Shown here: positions 41,954-49,984 of the stretch, in pieces
How the letters are laid out: every line of letters starts with the position of its first letter
Position numbering within the stretch: the first letter of the stretch is position 1
Assembly: GCA_037721555.1 (NCBI GenBank)
Contig: JBBJOI010000003.1
Coordinates: 110,765 to 174,764 of the forward strand
Origin: Gaiellasilicea sp037721555
GTDB lineage: Bacteria; Actinomycetota; Thermoleophilia; Gaiellales; Gaiellaceae
DNA: 64,000 bases
Direction: 5' to 3'
Position numbers and translations under genes: made by a program
The notes under the pieces: generated by a model
Seen by the model: the letters and a program-made list of their open reading frames with translations, nothing else
Database searches by the model: none
Told to the model about the DNA's origin: nothing

Positions 41954-43657
41954 TCAACCGCGCCAGTGGTTCGTGATCGGCGTCCGCCGGTCGCGCCCGA
42001 ACGCCTTCGGCCGGAGCTTCACTCCCGGCGGCGCCTGACGCCGCTTGTACTCGGCCCGGTCGATCAGCGCGAGCGCCCGGTCGACGATCGCCTCGGCGAA
42101 GCCCTCCGCGACTAGCTCCTCGCGGGACCGGTCGAGCTCGACGTACGCCTCTAGGACGGGGTCGAGCTCGTCGTAGGGGGGCAGTGAATCCACGTCCTGC
42201 TGGTCGGCCCGCAGCTCAGCCGAGGGCGGCCGCTCGATGATCGAGAGCGGGATCAGCTCGCGACCGGCCCGCTCGTTCAGGTACCGGGCGAGCCGGAAGA
42301 CGTCCGTCTTGTAGACGTCCTTGATCAGCGCATAGCCGCCGGCGAGGTCGCCGTACAGCGTGGAGTAGCCGACCGAGAGCTCGGACTTGTTTCCGGTCGC
42401 GAGGACGAGCCAGCCGTGCTCGTTGGAGAGCGACATCAACGTCATGCCGCGAACGCGCGCCTGCAGGTTCTCCGCCGCGAGCCCGGTCGTGCCGACCTCC
42501 GCGTCGTGAAACGCCGCCACCACCTGCTCGATCGGGATTTCGCGGAAGTCGCAGCCGAGGCTCTCCGCCATCCGCCGGGCGTCGTTGCGCGTGCCCTCGG
42601 AGGAGTAGCGCGAAGGCATCGACACGCAGTGCACCCGCCGCGGGCCGAGCGTGTCGGCGGCGAGCGCGGCGACGAGTGCCGAGTCGATACCGCCGGAGAG
42701 CCCGAGCACGATGTCACCGAAGCCGTTCTTGCCGACGTAGTCGCCGAGAGCGAGCACGAGCGCGCAGCGCATCTGCTCGAGCTCCGGCTCGAAAGGAGCG
42801 ATCGCGCTGCCAACCGGACTCTGTGTCGCCGTGACACCTGGTTCGAGCTCGACCAGGACGGGCTCCTGGACTTCCTCACGCTCGCGCGCGAGCGCGCGCC
42901 GGCGCACGTCGCGCAGCCTCCGGCCGATCGTCTCGCTCGGATCGAGGTCGACGACGAGCAGGGCTTCCTCGAATCCCGGTGCGCGCGCCAGCACCTCGCC
43001 CTCGTCGTCCAGCACGACGGAATGCCCGTCGAAGAGGAGCTCGTCCTGCCCACCCACGAGGTTGCAGAAGGCGAGGTACGCAGAGTTGTCGCGCGCCCGT
43101 GTCACGAGCATCTCCTCCCTCTCCTCGGCCTTGCCGACGTGGTACGGCGACGCTGAGAGGTTGGCGAGCAGCTGGGCGCCTGCGAGCGAGAGATCCGTGG
43201 CGGGTGGGCCTGGCTGCCAGAGGTCCTCGCAGATCGTCGGCCCGACGACGATGTCACCGAGCCGAAGCAGCAGCAGGTCGCGGCCGGGCGCGAAGTAGCG
43301 ATCCTCGTCGAAGACGCCGTAGTTCGGCAAGAACCGCTTGCGGTAGACGGCCTGCACGTCGCCGCCCGCGCACACCGCGCAGGCGTTGAAGAGATCGCGG
43401 TCGAACCACGGCGTGCCCACGAGCGCGACGAGGTCGGTGCATGCGGCCGCGATCTCTCGCAGCGAAGCCTCAGCCGCCCGCACGAACGCCGGCCGCAGCA
43501 GCAGATCCTCGGGCGGATAGCCCGTGACAGCGAGCTCGGGGAAGAGAACGAGCTCGGCGCGGTGCGAGCGCGCCTCGTCGAGAGCAGCGAGAATGCGCCG
43601 GCGGTTTCCCTCCAGCTCGCCGACGACCGTGTTGATCTGGGCCAGAGCGAGCCGCAC
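41954..43657 (-). CDS. nadE: NAD+ synthase, glutamine-dependent
   Basis: 567-residue two-domain enzyme that amidates deamido-NAD using glutamine. The N-terminal CN-hydrolase domain shows the triad Glu41 (LFPELAVTGY), Lys107 (YRKRFLPNYGVFDE) and Cys143 (GPTICEDLW). The C-terminal synthetase has the PP-loop GLSGGIDSALVAAL and ATGNKSELSVGYSTLYGD. Start GTG 43657, with TATAAG 8 nt upstream, sharing TATA with the divergent gene's -10. Confidence 0.95.
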   Translation of the reverse strand: MRLALAQINTVVGELEGNRRRILAALDEARSHRAELVLFPELAVTGYPPEDLLLRPAFVRAAEASLREIAAACTDLVALVGTPWFDRDLFNACAVCAGGDVQAVYRKRFLPNYGVFDEDRYFAPGRDLLLLRLGDIVVGPTICEDLWQPGPPATDLSLAGAQLLANLSASPYHVGKAEEREEMLVTRARDNSAYLAFCNLVGGQDELLFDGHSVVLDDEGEVLARAPGFEEALLVVDLDPSETIGRRLRDVRRRALAREREEVQEPVLVELEPGVTATQSPVGSAIAPFEPELEQMRCALVLALGDYVGKNGFGDIVLGLSGGIDSALVAALAADTLGPRRVHCVSMPSRYSSEGTRNDARRMAESLGCDFREIPIEQVVAAFHDAEVGTTGLAAENLQARVRGMTLMSLSNEHGWLVLATGNKSELSVGYSTLYGDLAGGYALIKDVYKTDVFRLARYLNERAGRELIPLSIIERPPSAELRADQQDVDSLPPYDELDPVLEAYVELDRSREELVAEGFAEAIVDRALALIDRAEYKRRQAPPGVKLRPKAFGRDRRTPITNHWRG

Positions 43658-43665
43658 AGAGGGAG

Positions 43666-43673
43666 CTTATAGG
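43666..43673. promoter_or_regulatory. Shared TATA core between divergent nadE and 43696 genes
   Basis: CTTATAGG reads as TATAAG on the minus strand (8 nt from the nadE GTG) and TATAGG on the plus strand. A plus-strand TTG at 43675 would lie in the promoter, so the ATG at 43696 is preferred for that gene. Confidence 0.45.
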
Positions 43674-43695
43674 TTTGCGACTCACAGGCGAAAAC

Positions 43696-44391
43696 ATGAT
43701 CGGCGAAGACATAGTGATCGACTGGCGCTTCCGCGGCCCGGTGGCCTCCGCGAACGGCGGCTACGCCGCCGGTCGCCTGGCCGCCTTCCTCGACGGGCCG
43801 GCCGAGGTGACGCTCCGGGTGCCGCCGCCGCTCGAGCGCCCGCTCGCCGTCGAGCGCCGCGGTGAGACGGTCGCACTGCTCGACGTCGAGATGGTCCTCG
43901 CGGAGGCGGTTCGGGCCGAGGTCGAGGTCGAGCCGCCGTCGCGCCCGTCCTATGCCGAGGCCGAAAGGGCAGCCGGCCGGCACGTGAGCATGGGCGCGCA
44001 GAGGTTCAACGAGTGCTTCAGCTGCGGCGCGCGAGCGGAGGGCGACGGCCTTCGCATCCATCCCGGACCGGTCGAGGGAATCGACCTGCAGGCAGCGCCC
44101 TGGACCCCTGGGGACGATGACGAGATCTCGGCGGAGATCGTCTGGGCGGCGATCGACTGCTCGGGCGCCTACGCCGTCGGCGGTCCCGGCCGGGGGGAGG
44201 TGCTGCTGGGACGGATGGCGGCGGAGCTGCGGCGGCTGCCGGCCACAGGCGAGCGCTGCGTCGTCGTCGCCTGGCCCCTTGGCGAGGACGGCCGCAAGCT
44301 CTTCGCCGCCACCGCCCTCCTCGGCGAGCACGGCGAGCTCCTCGCCCGGGCCCGGCAGACCTGGATCGCCCCGCGCGCCGCGACCACGTGA
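43696..44391 (+). CDS. Hotdog-fold thioesterase-like protein
   Basis: 231-residue protein. FNECFSCGARAEGDGLRIHP is a signature of a thioesterase-superfamily group with a CxxC, and AAIDCSGAYAVGG plus ELLARARQTWI match hotdog strands. An N-terminal half resembles a second hotdog repeat (NGGYAAGRLAAFLDG). A possible acyl-CoA thioesterase; substrate unknown. Four bases separate it from the convergent SDR gene. Confidence 0.65.
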   Translation: MIGEDIVIDWRFRGPVASANGGYAAGRLAAFLDGPAEVTLRVPPPLERPLAVERRGETVALLDVEMVLAEAVRAEVEVEPPSRPSYAEAERAAGRHVSMGAQRFNECFSCGARAEGDGLRIHPGPVEGIDLQAAPWTPGDDDEISAEIVWAAIDCSGAYAVGGPGRGEVLLGRMAAELRRLPATGERCVVVAWPLGEDGRKLFAATALLGEHGELLARARQTWIAPRAATT

Positions 44392-44395
44392 CGGG

Positions 44396-45133
44396 TTAGC
44401 GGCGCAACCGGATCGCGTTCAGGTCCTCGGCCAGGATCTGCGGGATCCGTCGCTCGAGCTCGTCCGGCGGATCGTGCTCGGCGTGGAGGTAGCGACCCGA
44501 GAGGGCGTCGAAGCGGCCCGTAGCAAGCTCTCGGACGAGCTGCGGCGCCAGCTCGGGCGGCGTCCAGGGCGCGTCGTCCGGGAACTTCCCGTCGGTCATC
44601 TCCGTCTTCACGAGTCCGGGGCTGAGGACGAAGACCTGCACGTTGTGTTCCTTCAGGCGGTTCGCGAGCGTCTCGCCGAAGCGACCGACCGCCGCCTTGC
44701 TCGACGTGTATGCCCCCGCGGAGGCGCCGGGGAGGTACGAGGCGCCGCTGCCGGTGATCACGATCCGGCCGCCGCCGCGCTCGATCATTCCCGGTAGCGC
44801 TTGGTGGACGGTCAGGTACGTGCCGAGGACGTTGACTTCGAAGATGCGCCACCAATCTTCCGGGTCCGTCTCCCAGGAGCCCTCCGACATCGAGATGCCC
44901 GCGTTCGCGACCAGCAGGTCGATCGGCTCGGCCGCCGCGATCATCCGTCGGACGTCGTCGCGGTTGGTCACGTCTGCCACGAGCGCAACGCCGCCGATCT
45001 CGCTCGCGACCGCCTCCACTTGCTCGGCCGATCGGGCGGTGACGGTGACGTGCCAGCCGCTCCCGGCCAGCTCCCGCGCGATGCCGGCGCCGATCCCGCG
45101 CCCGCCGCCTGTGACCAGCGCTCTAGACGGCAT
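44396..45133 (-). CDS. Short-chain dehydrogenase/reductase
   Basis: 245-residue classical SDR. Cofactor motif VTGGGRGIGAGIA, NAG motif LVANAGIS, active-site Ser in ITGSGAS and Tyr/Lys in AYTSSKAA. Substrate unknown. The start ATG overlaps the last codons of the AMP-forming ligase gene by 11 bp, so the two are likely co-expressed. Confidence 0.9.
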   Translation of the reverse strand: MPSRALVTGGGRGIGAGIARELAGSGWHVTVTARSAEQVEAVASEIGGVALVADVTNRDDVRRMIAAAEPIDLLVANAGISMSEGSWETDPEDWWRIFEVNVLGTYLTVHQALPGMIERGGGRIVITGSGASYLPGASAGAYTSSKAAVGRFGETLANRLKEHNVQVFVLSPGLVKTEMTDGKFPDDAPWTPPELAPQLVRELATGRFDALSGRYLHAEHDPPDELERRIPQILAEDLNAIRLRR

Positions 45134-47030
45134 CCGCGATCTCCTTGAGCGTCTCCGGGTTCTCGACCGTCGAGAGGTCGCCGGGGTCTTCGCCGAGCGC
45201 GGTCGCGCGGACGGCGCGCCGCACGATCTTGGCGCTGCGCGTCTTCGGCAGGGCGCTCACGAAGAGGACCCGTTCGGGCGCGAAAGGCTTGCCGAGAGCT
45301 GCGGCAACGGCAGCCCTCACGCCCTCCTCGTCCGCCTCCGCGCCGGGTTTCAGGGCGCAGAAGAGCCACGCCGTCTCGCCCTTAACCGCGTGGGGTAGGC
45401 CCACGGCCGCGGCTTCGACCACGGCCGGATGGTCGAGCGCCGCCGACTCGAGCTCGGCGGGGCCGATCCGCTTGCCGGCAATGTTGAGCGTGTCGTCGGA
45501 GCGGCCGTGCAGGTACCAGTAGCCGTCGTCGTCGACCGAGGCCCAGTCTCCATGCGTCCAGACGCCGGGAAAGCGACGCCAGTACGTCTCGAGGTAGCGC
45601 TCCTCGTCGCCCCAGATCCCGCGCGTCATGCCGGGCCAGGGCGCCGTGCAGACGAGCTCGCCTACCTCGCCGCGGAGCGGGCGTCCTTCGGGCGAGAACA
45701 CGTCCATCGCCTGGCCGAGGGCCGGAAAGCCGAGCGCGCACGGCTTCGTGGGCGCCATCGGCGTGACCGACAGGAAGCACGCGCCGACCTCGGTGCCGCC
45801 GGAGATGTTGACGATGGGAATCCGCCCCCCGCCGGCCGCGTGCTCGTTCAGCCAGTCGTAGGGCCCGGCATTCCACGGCTCGCCGGTCGTGGTGATCGCC
45901 CTGAGCGAGGAGAGATCTGCCTGCGGCTCCCCCTTCGGGATCAGCGCCCTCACGAGGGTCGGCGAGACGCCGAGCATCGTCACTCGCTCGCGCTCGACGA
46001 GTCGCCAGAGCCGCTCGGCCGGCCAGTCCGGAGCGCCCTCCAGATAAACGACCGCTGCGCCGAGCGCACCAGCGCCGACGACCGTCCAGGGACCCATGAT
46101 CCAACCCATGTCGGTGGAGAAGAGGACGCGATCGCCGGCGCGGACATCCGACTGGTAGGCCGCTTCACGGGCGATCGAGAGCAGGAAGCCACCCTGCACG
46201 TGGAGCGCACCCTTCGGCCTGCCGGTGGTGCCCGAGGTGTAGGCAAGCAGGTAGGGATGCTCCGCATCGGTCTCAAGGGCAGTCAGGGCGCCCTCTCCGA
46301 GGTCGACGCTCCAACTGCCGTCCTCCCGCCGCCACTCGACCACGTGCTCGACCGACGGCGACTCGCGTAGCGCCTCCTCCACGGTCTCGCGCATCGGCAC
46401 GCGCCTGCCGCGCCGGAACGACCAGTCCGCGGTGACGACGACCCTCGCACCGGAATCCTGCAGGCGCTGCACCACTGCGGGTGCGGCGAAGCCCGAGAAG
46501 ATCGGCACCTGAACTGCGCCGAGGTGGGCGCAGGCGTGGGACACGATCGCCGCCTCGGGCGACATGGGCATGTAGATCGCGACCCGATCGCCGGCAGCGA
46601 CTCCCAGCCGCACAAGCGCCTCTGCGAGCCGCGCGACATCCCGCGACAGCTCGGCGAACGTCCATTCCCGCCGTCCGCCGTCCTCGCCGGCGAACACGGC
46701 TGCGACGGCGTCGGGGGTGCGCTTCGCCCAGTGGTGAACGCAGACATCCGCCACGTTCAGGCGCGCGCCCTCGAACCACGTCGTCCATTCGATGCCCCGG
46801 GACTCGTCCCGAACCCGCTGCCACGGACGGCTGAGCTCGATGCCGAGGTCGTCGACGACCGCGCGCCAGAACCGATCCGGCTCCTCGACCGAGACGCGAT
46901 GCAGGTCCGCGTAATCGACACAGGCGAGCGTCCGCGCGAGACGCACGACGTTGGCATCTCGGAGCTGCTCCGGAGAGGGCTGCCACGCCCAGCCGACTGC
47001 GGAGCCCGAGCGTGCTGAGCGGGCGTCCAC
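45123..47030 (-). CDS. AMP-forming acyl-CoA synthetase (AcsA/acetoacetyl-CoA synthetase-like)
   Basis: 635-residue adenylate-forming ligase. It has an ACAS N-terminal domain (DRFWRAVVDDLGIEL, FEGARLNVADVCVHHW), the P-loop YTSGTTGRPKG, NISGGTEVGA and a C-terminal KTRSAKIVRRAVR. The acetylatable lysine motif reads SAKI instead of the common SGKI. It is closest in style to short-chain or acetoacetyl-CoA synthetases, distinct from the acetyl-CoA synthetase at 22962. Start GTG 47030 is uncertain, since no -10 or Shine-Dalgarno match is placed well. Confidence 0.85.
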   Translation of the reverse strand: MDARSARSGSAVGWAWQPSPEQLRDANVVRLARTLACVDYADLHRVSVEEPDRFWRAVVDDLGIELSRPWQRVRDESRGIEWTTWFEGARLNVADVCVHHWAKRTPDAVAAVFAGEDGGRREWTFAELSRDVARLAEALVRLGVAAGDRVAIYMPMSPEAAIVSHACAHLGAVQVPIFSGFAAPAVVQRLQDSGARVVVTADWSFRRGRRVPMRETVEEALRESPSVEHVVEWRREDGSWSVDLGEGALTALETDAEHPYLLAYTSGTTGRPKGALHVQGGFLLSIAREAAYQSDVRAGDRVLFSTDMGWIMGPWTVVGAGALGAAVVYLEGAPDWPAERLWRLVERERVTMLGVSPTLVRALIPKGEPQADLSSLRAITTTGEPWNAGPYDWLNEHAAGGGRIPIVNISGGTEVGACFLSVTPMAPTKPCALGFPALGQAMDVFSPEGRPLRGEVGELVCTAPWPGMTRGIWGDEERYLETYWRRFPGVWTHGDWASVDDDGYWYLHGRSDDTLNIAGKRIGPAELESAALDHPAVVEAAAVGLPHAVKGETAWLFCALKPGAEADEEGVRAAVAAALGKPFAPERVLFVSALPKTRSAKIVRRAVRATALGEDPGDLSTVENPETLKEIADAV

Positions 47031-47155
47031 TAGCCGGTCGACAGGAGGAGTGAGCGCATAGCTCCCGCGATCTTCTCAGAGTTTCAGAGGTATGGCGTCC
47101 GCGGAGGACGCGGGCGCCGGGGCGATCGACCGGACGTGGAGGCTCTGGACCATGA

Positions 47156-47185
47156 ATCGTCCCCGGCTGCGGCTCCGGGGACGAT
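47156..47185. other. Perfect 11-bp stem hairpin
   Basis: ATCGTCCCCGG, 8-nt loop CTGCGGCT, CCGGGGACGAT. No gene ends here, so it is not an ordinary terminator. It may be part of a leader of the XRE-TPR transcript or a barrier between the divergent genes. Confidence 0.4.
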
Positions 47186-47352
47186 CGGTAAGGCGTGCAG
47201 CCACATCCGGGCGACACCCGCGGGCGTGACTCTGCGGCCCAGTCAAACCTGCGGTTTGCGGCGGTCACCTTGTCTGCGGCGCGCCCTTGCACGTTGTGGC
47301 CAGACGATGGCCCGTGCAATTGAGTTCCACTGTAGGAGCCATGTCTCGGAAA

Positions 47353-47373
47353 GTCAAGTAGATCGGTCAAGTA
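47353..47373 (+). promoter_or_regulatory. GTCAAGTA direct repeats (candidate operator)
   Basis: Two copies of GTCAAGTA with 13-bp spacing, followed by ATTTTCTTG that continues the AT-rich tract. Related half-sites occur at 47421-47428 and, inverted, at 47463-47470, next to the XRE-TPR start. Spacing just over one helical turn suits a dimeric HTH protein; autoregulation is inferred. Confidence 0.4.
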
Positions 47374-47482
47374 TTTTCTTGTACGATCGCTTCACCCCGC
47401 TGACCAGGCCGATCGGGGCCGTCAAGATCCCTGCAAAGGGGTATGCGCGTCGCCCCACCCCGGACTTGACTCAGTCGACTGC

Positions 47483-48850
47483 ATGAACGAGCTCACCTCC
47501 CACCCACCCGCCGCCGCTCCGTCAGCTCCTCGGATCGGGGCCGGACGACCAGGTGGGCGGCTGGGTGAGCGCCTGCGCCTGCTGCGGGTGGCGGCAGGTC
47601 TGACCCAGACCGACCTTGCGGGGGAACGGTTCTCGAAGGAGTACGTGAGCCAGATCGAGCGCGGGAAGACCCGGCCGACACCCGAGACGGTGGCGTGGCT
47701 CGCGGCCCGGTTGAACGTCGATCCGGCCTTCCTCGCCAGCGGCGTCTCCACCGACGAGCGCGGGCGCGTCGAGACGTTGCTTGCGCGGGCGGAGGCATTG
47801 ACGGAGGCACACCGCTTCGTCGAGGCGATCGTCGCCTACGAGGAGGCCGCCCCGGCCGTGGAGGCGACGAACTCGGCTGAGCTCGAGGTCCGCCGCCGCG
47901 CAGGCGATGCCTGGGCGCGCATGCAGGACGGTGACCCCCGGGCGGCCATCGAGCTCCTGCACGGCGCCCGAGCGCTGGCCGAGGGGCTGATCTTCTCCGA
48001 TCTCGACCGGGCCGACATCGTCTTCCGGCTCGGTGTGTGCCGCTACAAGCTCTCGAGCATCTCGACCGCGATCGCCCTCTTCGACGAGGCGCTGACGCTT
48101 GCGGAGCGCTCCGAGCTTCCATCCGACCTGCTCCGCGCCGACATCCTCGGCTGGCGCTCCCGTTGCCATCGCCGCCAGCGCGATCTCGAAGCCGCCCGGG
48201 AGGACGTCGAACGTGCCCTCGAGCTTGCTCGGTCGCTCGACGACCGACGTGCGACCGCAAACGCTTACTTCCAGGCCTCGCTCGTCGCGGAGCGGATGGG
48301 TCACTGGGTGCTCTCGCGCAACTACGCCGAACAGGCCAAGCTCCTCTACCAGGAGCTGGACGACGAACGCAATGTGGGTCGGCTGTTGATGAACATGGGT
48401 GGCCTGAACCTGCTGCTCGGCAAGCCCGAGCAGGCGATCGAGCAGCTCAAGCAGTCCTTCGCCTCCGCCGTCGAGGTCGGCACCCAGGCGGACGCCGCGC
48501 AGTCGCTCGGTGGTATCGCAACGGTGCATCTCCGCCTGGGCGAGTACGAGGATGCGGTCAAGAACGCGCTGCACGCTCTCGAGTTGCTCGACGGGCGCGA
48601 GGACTACCTGGACGAGATCGGCCAGTCACGGCTGACCCTCGGGCGAGCTCTGCTCGAGCTCGGCCGCCTCAGTGAGGCGGAGGAGGCCTTCCGGGGCGCC
48701 GACGATGCGTTCGAGCGACTCTCGTCGATCAGCCACCGGGCCGGCGCATGGATCGCACTGGGAGATCTGGCGGCCCGCCGCGGGGACGACACCGAGGCCG
48801 CCCGCTGGTACCGGAACGCCGCTGAGGCGCTCCAGGATGTCCGCTTCTGA
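47483..48850 (+). CDS. XRE-family HTH regulator with TPR array
   Basis: 455-residue regulator. The Cro/C1-type HTH spans about residues 27-86 (LRLLRVAAGLTQTDLAGERF, YVSQIERGKTRPTPETV). From about residue 95 to the end the protein is a continuous array of TPR-like helices (AWARMQDGDPRAAIELLHGA, LLMNMGGLNLLLGKPEQAIE, LGRALLELGRLSEAEEAFRG). HTH plus TPR is the layout of RRNPP peptide-sensing regulators such as PlcR and NprR, and the size resembles NprR. A 33-residue exported peptide gene starts 22 bp downstream, which strengthens that comparison. Start ATG 47483; the upstream region carries repeated GTCAAGTA sites. Confidence 0.88.
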   Translation: MNELTSHPPAAAPSAPRIGAGRPGGRLGERLRLLRVAAGLTQTDLAGERFSKEYVSQIERGKTRPTPETVAWLAARLNVDPAFLASGVSTDERGRVETLLARAEALTEAHRFVEAIVAYEEAAPAVEATNSAELEVRRRAGDAWARMQDGDPRAAIELLHGARALAEGLIFSDLDRADIVFRLGVCRYKLSSISTAIALFDEALTLAERSELPSDLLRADILGWRSRCHRRQRDLEAAREDVERALELARSLDDRRATANAYFQASLVAERMGHWVLSRNYAEQAKLLYQELDDERNVGRLLMNMGGLNLLLGKPEQAIEQLKQSFASAVEVGTQADAAQSLGGIATVHLRLGEYEDAVKNALHALELLDGREDYLDEIGQSRLTLGRALLELGRLSEAEEAFRGADDAFERLSSISHRAGAWIALGDLAARRGDDTEAARWYRNAAEALQDVRF

Positions 48851-48872
48851 TTCCGGAAAGGAGGGTGCGAGA

Positions 48873-48974
48873 ATGAAGACGCGGCTGCTCTCTCTGCTGC
48901 TCTCTGCTCTAACGTTGTTCGCCGTGTACGGCGGCGCGCTGAGCTACATCGACACCTGGGCAGACGGCCACTAG
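48873..48974 (+). CDS. Small exported peptide downstream of XRE-TPR regulator (candidate signal peptide)
   Basis: 33-codon gene. A near-ideal Shine-Dalgarno AAAGGAGG lies 8-9 nt before the ATG, the strongest in the window, which is the main argument that it is translated. The peptide has a basic N-terminus (MKTR), a hydrophobic core (residues 5-18, LLSLLLSALTLFAV) and a polar tail with Tyr25, Asp27, Trp29, Asp31 and a C-terminal His33. This is the layout of an exported pro-peptide. It is 22 bp after the regulator stop. It could be a pheromone precursor sensed by the TPR protein, or alternatively a small membrane protein. Export and processing are inferred. Confidence 0.65.
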   Translation: MKTRLLSLLLSALTLFAVYGGALSYIDTWADGH

Positions 48975-48989
48975 GCCCCTCCCAGTCGG

Positions 48990-49059
48990 CGAGAACGCGA
49001 CGGCTAGACTCGCGGCGTGCGTGCGGCAGCCGCTCTAGGTCTAGCCGTCGGCGTTCTCG
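48990..49059. repeat. 20-bp inverted repeat spanning a start codon
   Basis: The left arm CGAGAACGCGACGGCTAGAC (48990-49009) pairs with GTCTAGCCGTCGGCGTTCTC plus one further G (49039-49059), with a single bulged base. The loop is 29 nt and contains the GTG of the lipoprotein gene; the left arm contains its TAGACT box. Read-through RNA from the peptide gene would fold the start into a hairpin, whereas a leaderless transcript would lack the left arm. Confidence 0.55.
49005..49010 (+). promoter_or_regulatory. -10-like box of the lipoprotein gene
   Basis: TAGACT, 6 nt before the GTG at 49017; it lies at the end of the left arm of the inverted repeat 48990-49059. Confidence 0.4.
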
Positions 49060-49949
49060 TGGCCGGTTGTGGCAGCGGGTCGAAGGCGGACTCGGAGGCG
49101 ACGCCGCCGGCGGGCTCGCTCGAGTCTCTCTGGCGCACACCGGGTGAGGACGTCGCGATCGTGCCGGGCGCGGTGGACTTCGCGACGGGAAGGGTGCGGC
49201 TCCCGTTCCTCATCGTCGACGGCCGCGGGCGCGTCGTCTCTCGGCCGCGGGCGCGGATCTGGCTCGCAAGCGGGCTCAAGCAGAAGCCGTTCTACGAGAC
49301 GACGGCGCGCTTCGAGCACATAGCCGCAGAGGGCGGGCACGCGGCCGGCGCGCATGGGTCGCACGCGTCGGGGATCTTCGTCACGCACCTGAACTTGCCA
49401 CGGCCGGGAACGTACTGGCTCCTGGCCGAGCCCGAGGGAGGGCGCAAGATCCAAGCGGTCGGAACGCTCGTCGTGAACGAGCGCTCCCATGCTCCAGCTG
49501 TCGGCGAGAAGGCACCCCCGTCCCGGACCCCGACGATCGCGAGCACGGGCGGTGATCTTGCGCAGCTGACGACCCAGGAGCCGCCTGATCGCGCGCTCCT
49601 GCGGCACTCGATCGCCGCCTCGCTGGCGTCCCGTGTGCCGTTCGTGGTCACCTTCGCAACGCCTCGCTACTGCACCTCGCGAGCATGTGGGCCGATCGTG
49701 GACGTTCTCGGAGCCCTCCGCCGCCGGTATGCGCGTCGCCCACTGCGTTTCATCCACGTCGAGATCTACAAGGACAACGATCCGTCGCTGGGCTTCAACA
49801 AATGGGTGCGGGAATGGCGCCTGCCGTCTGAGCCCTTCACCTTCCTCGTCGGTGCGGACGGGAGCATCAAGGAGCGATTCGAGGGGCCGGCTTCCGCTCG
49901 AGAGCTCACGGCCGCGATCGAGCAGCACCTTCTCACGGCGCCAGGCTAG
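49017..49949 (+). CDS. Lipoprotein with thioredoxin-like domain
   Basis: 310-residue lipoprotein. The signal peptide ends in a lipobox (VLVAGC, Cys about residue 18). A beta-rich region (about 30-155) includes a His-rich stretch (HIAAEGGHAAGAHGSHASG). The C-terminal 140 residues resemble a thioredoxin fold: FVVTFATPRYCTSRACGPIV, then IHVEIYKDND and the cis-Pro region SEPFTFLVGADG. The active-site-like pair is spaced CxxxxC rather than CxxC. A redox or copper-related periplasm-side role is possible; neither is proven. Confidence 0.75.
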   Translation: MRAAAALGLAVGVLVAGCGSGSKADSEATPPAGSLESLWRTPGEDVAIVPGAVDFATGRVRLPFLIVDGRGRVVSRPRARIWLASGLKQKPFYETTARFEHIAAEGGHAAGAHGSHASGIFVTHLNLPRPGTYWLLAEPEGGRKIQAVGTLVVNERSHAPAVGEKAPPSRTPTIASTGGDLAQLTTQEPPDRALLRHSIAASLASRVPFVVTFATPRYCTSRACGPIVDVLGALRRRYARRPLRFIHVEIYKDNDPSLGFNKWVREWRLPSEPFTFLVGADGSIKERFEGPASARELTAAIEQHLLTAPG

Positions 49950-49972
49950 GATCATTACTTCACGAAGTGAAG
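49947..49972 (+). promoter_or_regulatory. Rhodanese promoter with palindrome at the predicted start site
   Basis: TAGGAT (49947-49952) includes the stop codon of the preceding gene. CTTCAC-GAA-GTGAAG (49958-49972) begins where transcription should start and precedes a good Shine-Dalgarno GAGGAGG. It may be an operator or a 5' hairpin. Confidence 0.4.
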
Positions 49973-49984
49973 CGAGGAGGACCC

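Larger units (their letters stand above)
47031..47482. other. 452-bp non-coding region between divergent genes
   Basis: The region holds a perfect 11-bp hairpin (ATCGTCCCCGG, 47156-47166 with 47175-47185) and a second one built from TTGCACG/CGTGCAA with inner GGCC/GGCC (47287-47319). It also holds two GTCAAGTA direct repeats (47353-47373), GTCAAGAT (47421-47428) and an inverted GACTTGAC (47463-47470), plus GGGTAT at 47438-47443. A plus-strand frame of 116 codons here is not convincing. The region looks like the control region of the XRE-TPR gene. Confidence 0.5.

Noticed and set aside
47136..47486. 116-codon plus-strand frame upstream of the XRE-TPR gene
   Set aside because: No recognisable domain, it covers hairpins and candidate operators, and it overlaps the XRE-TPR start; composition does not look coding.
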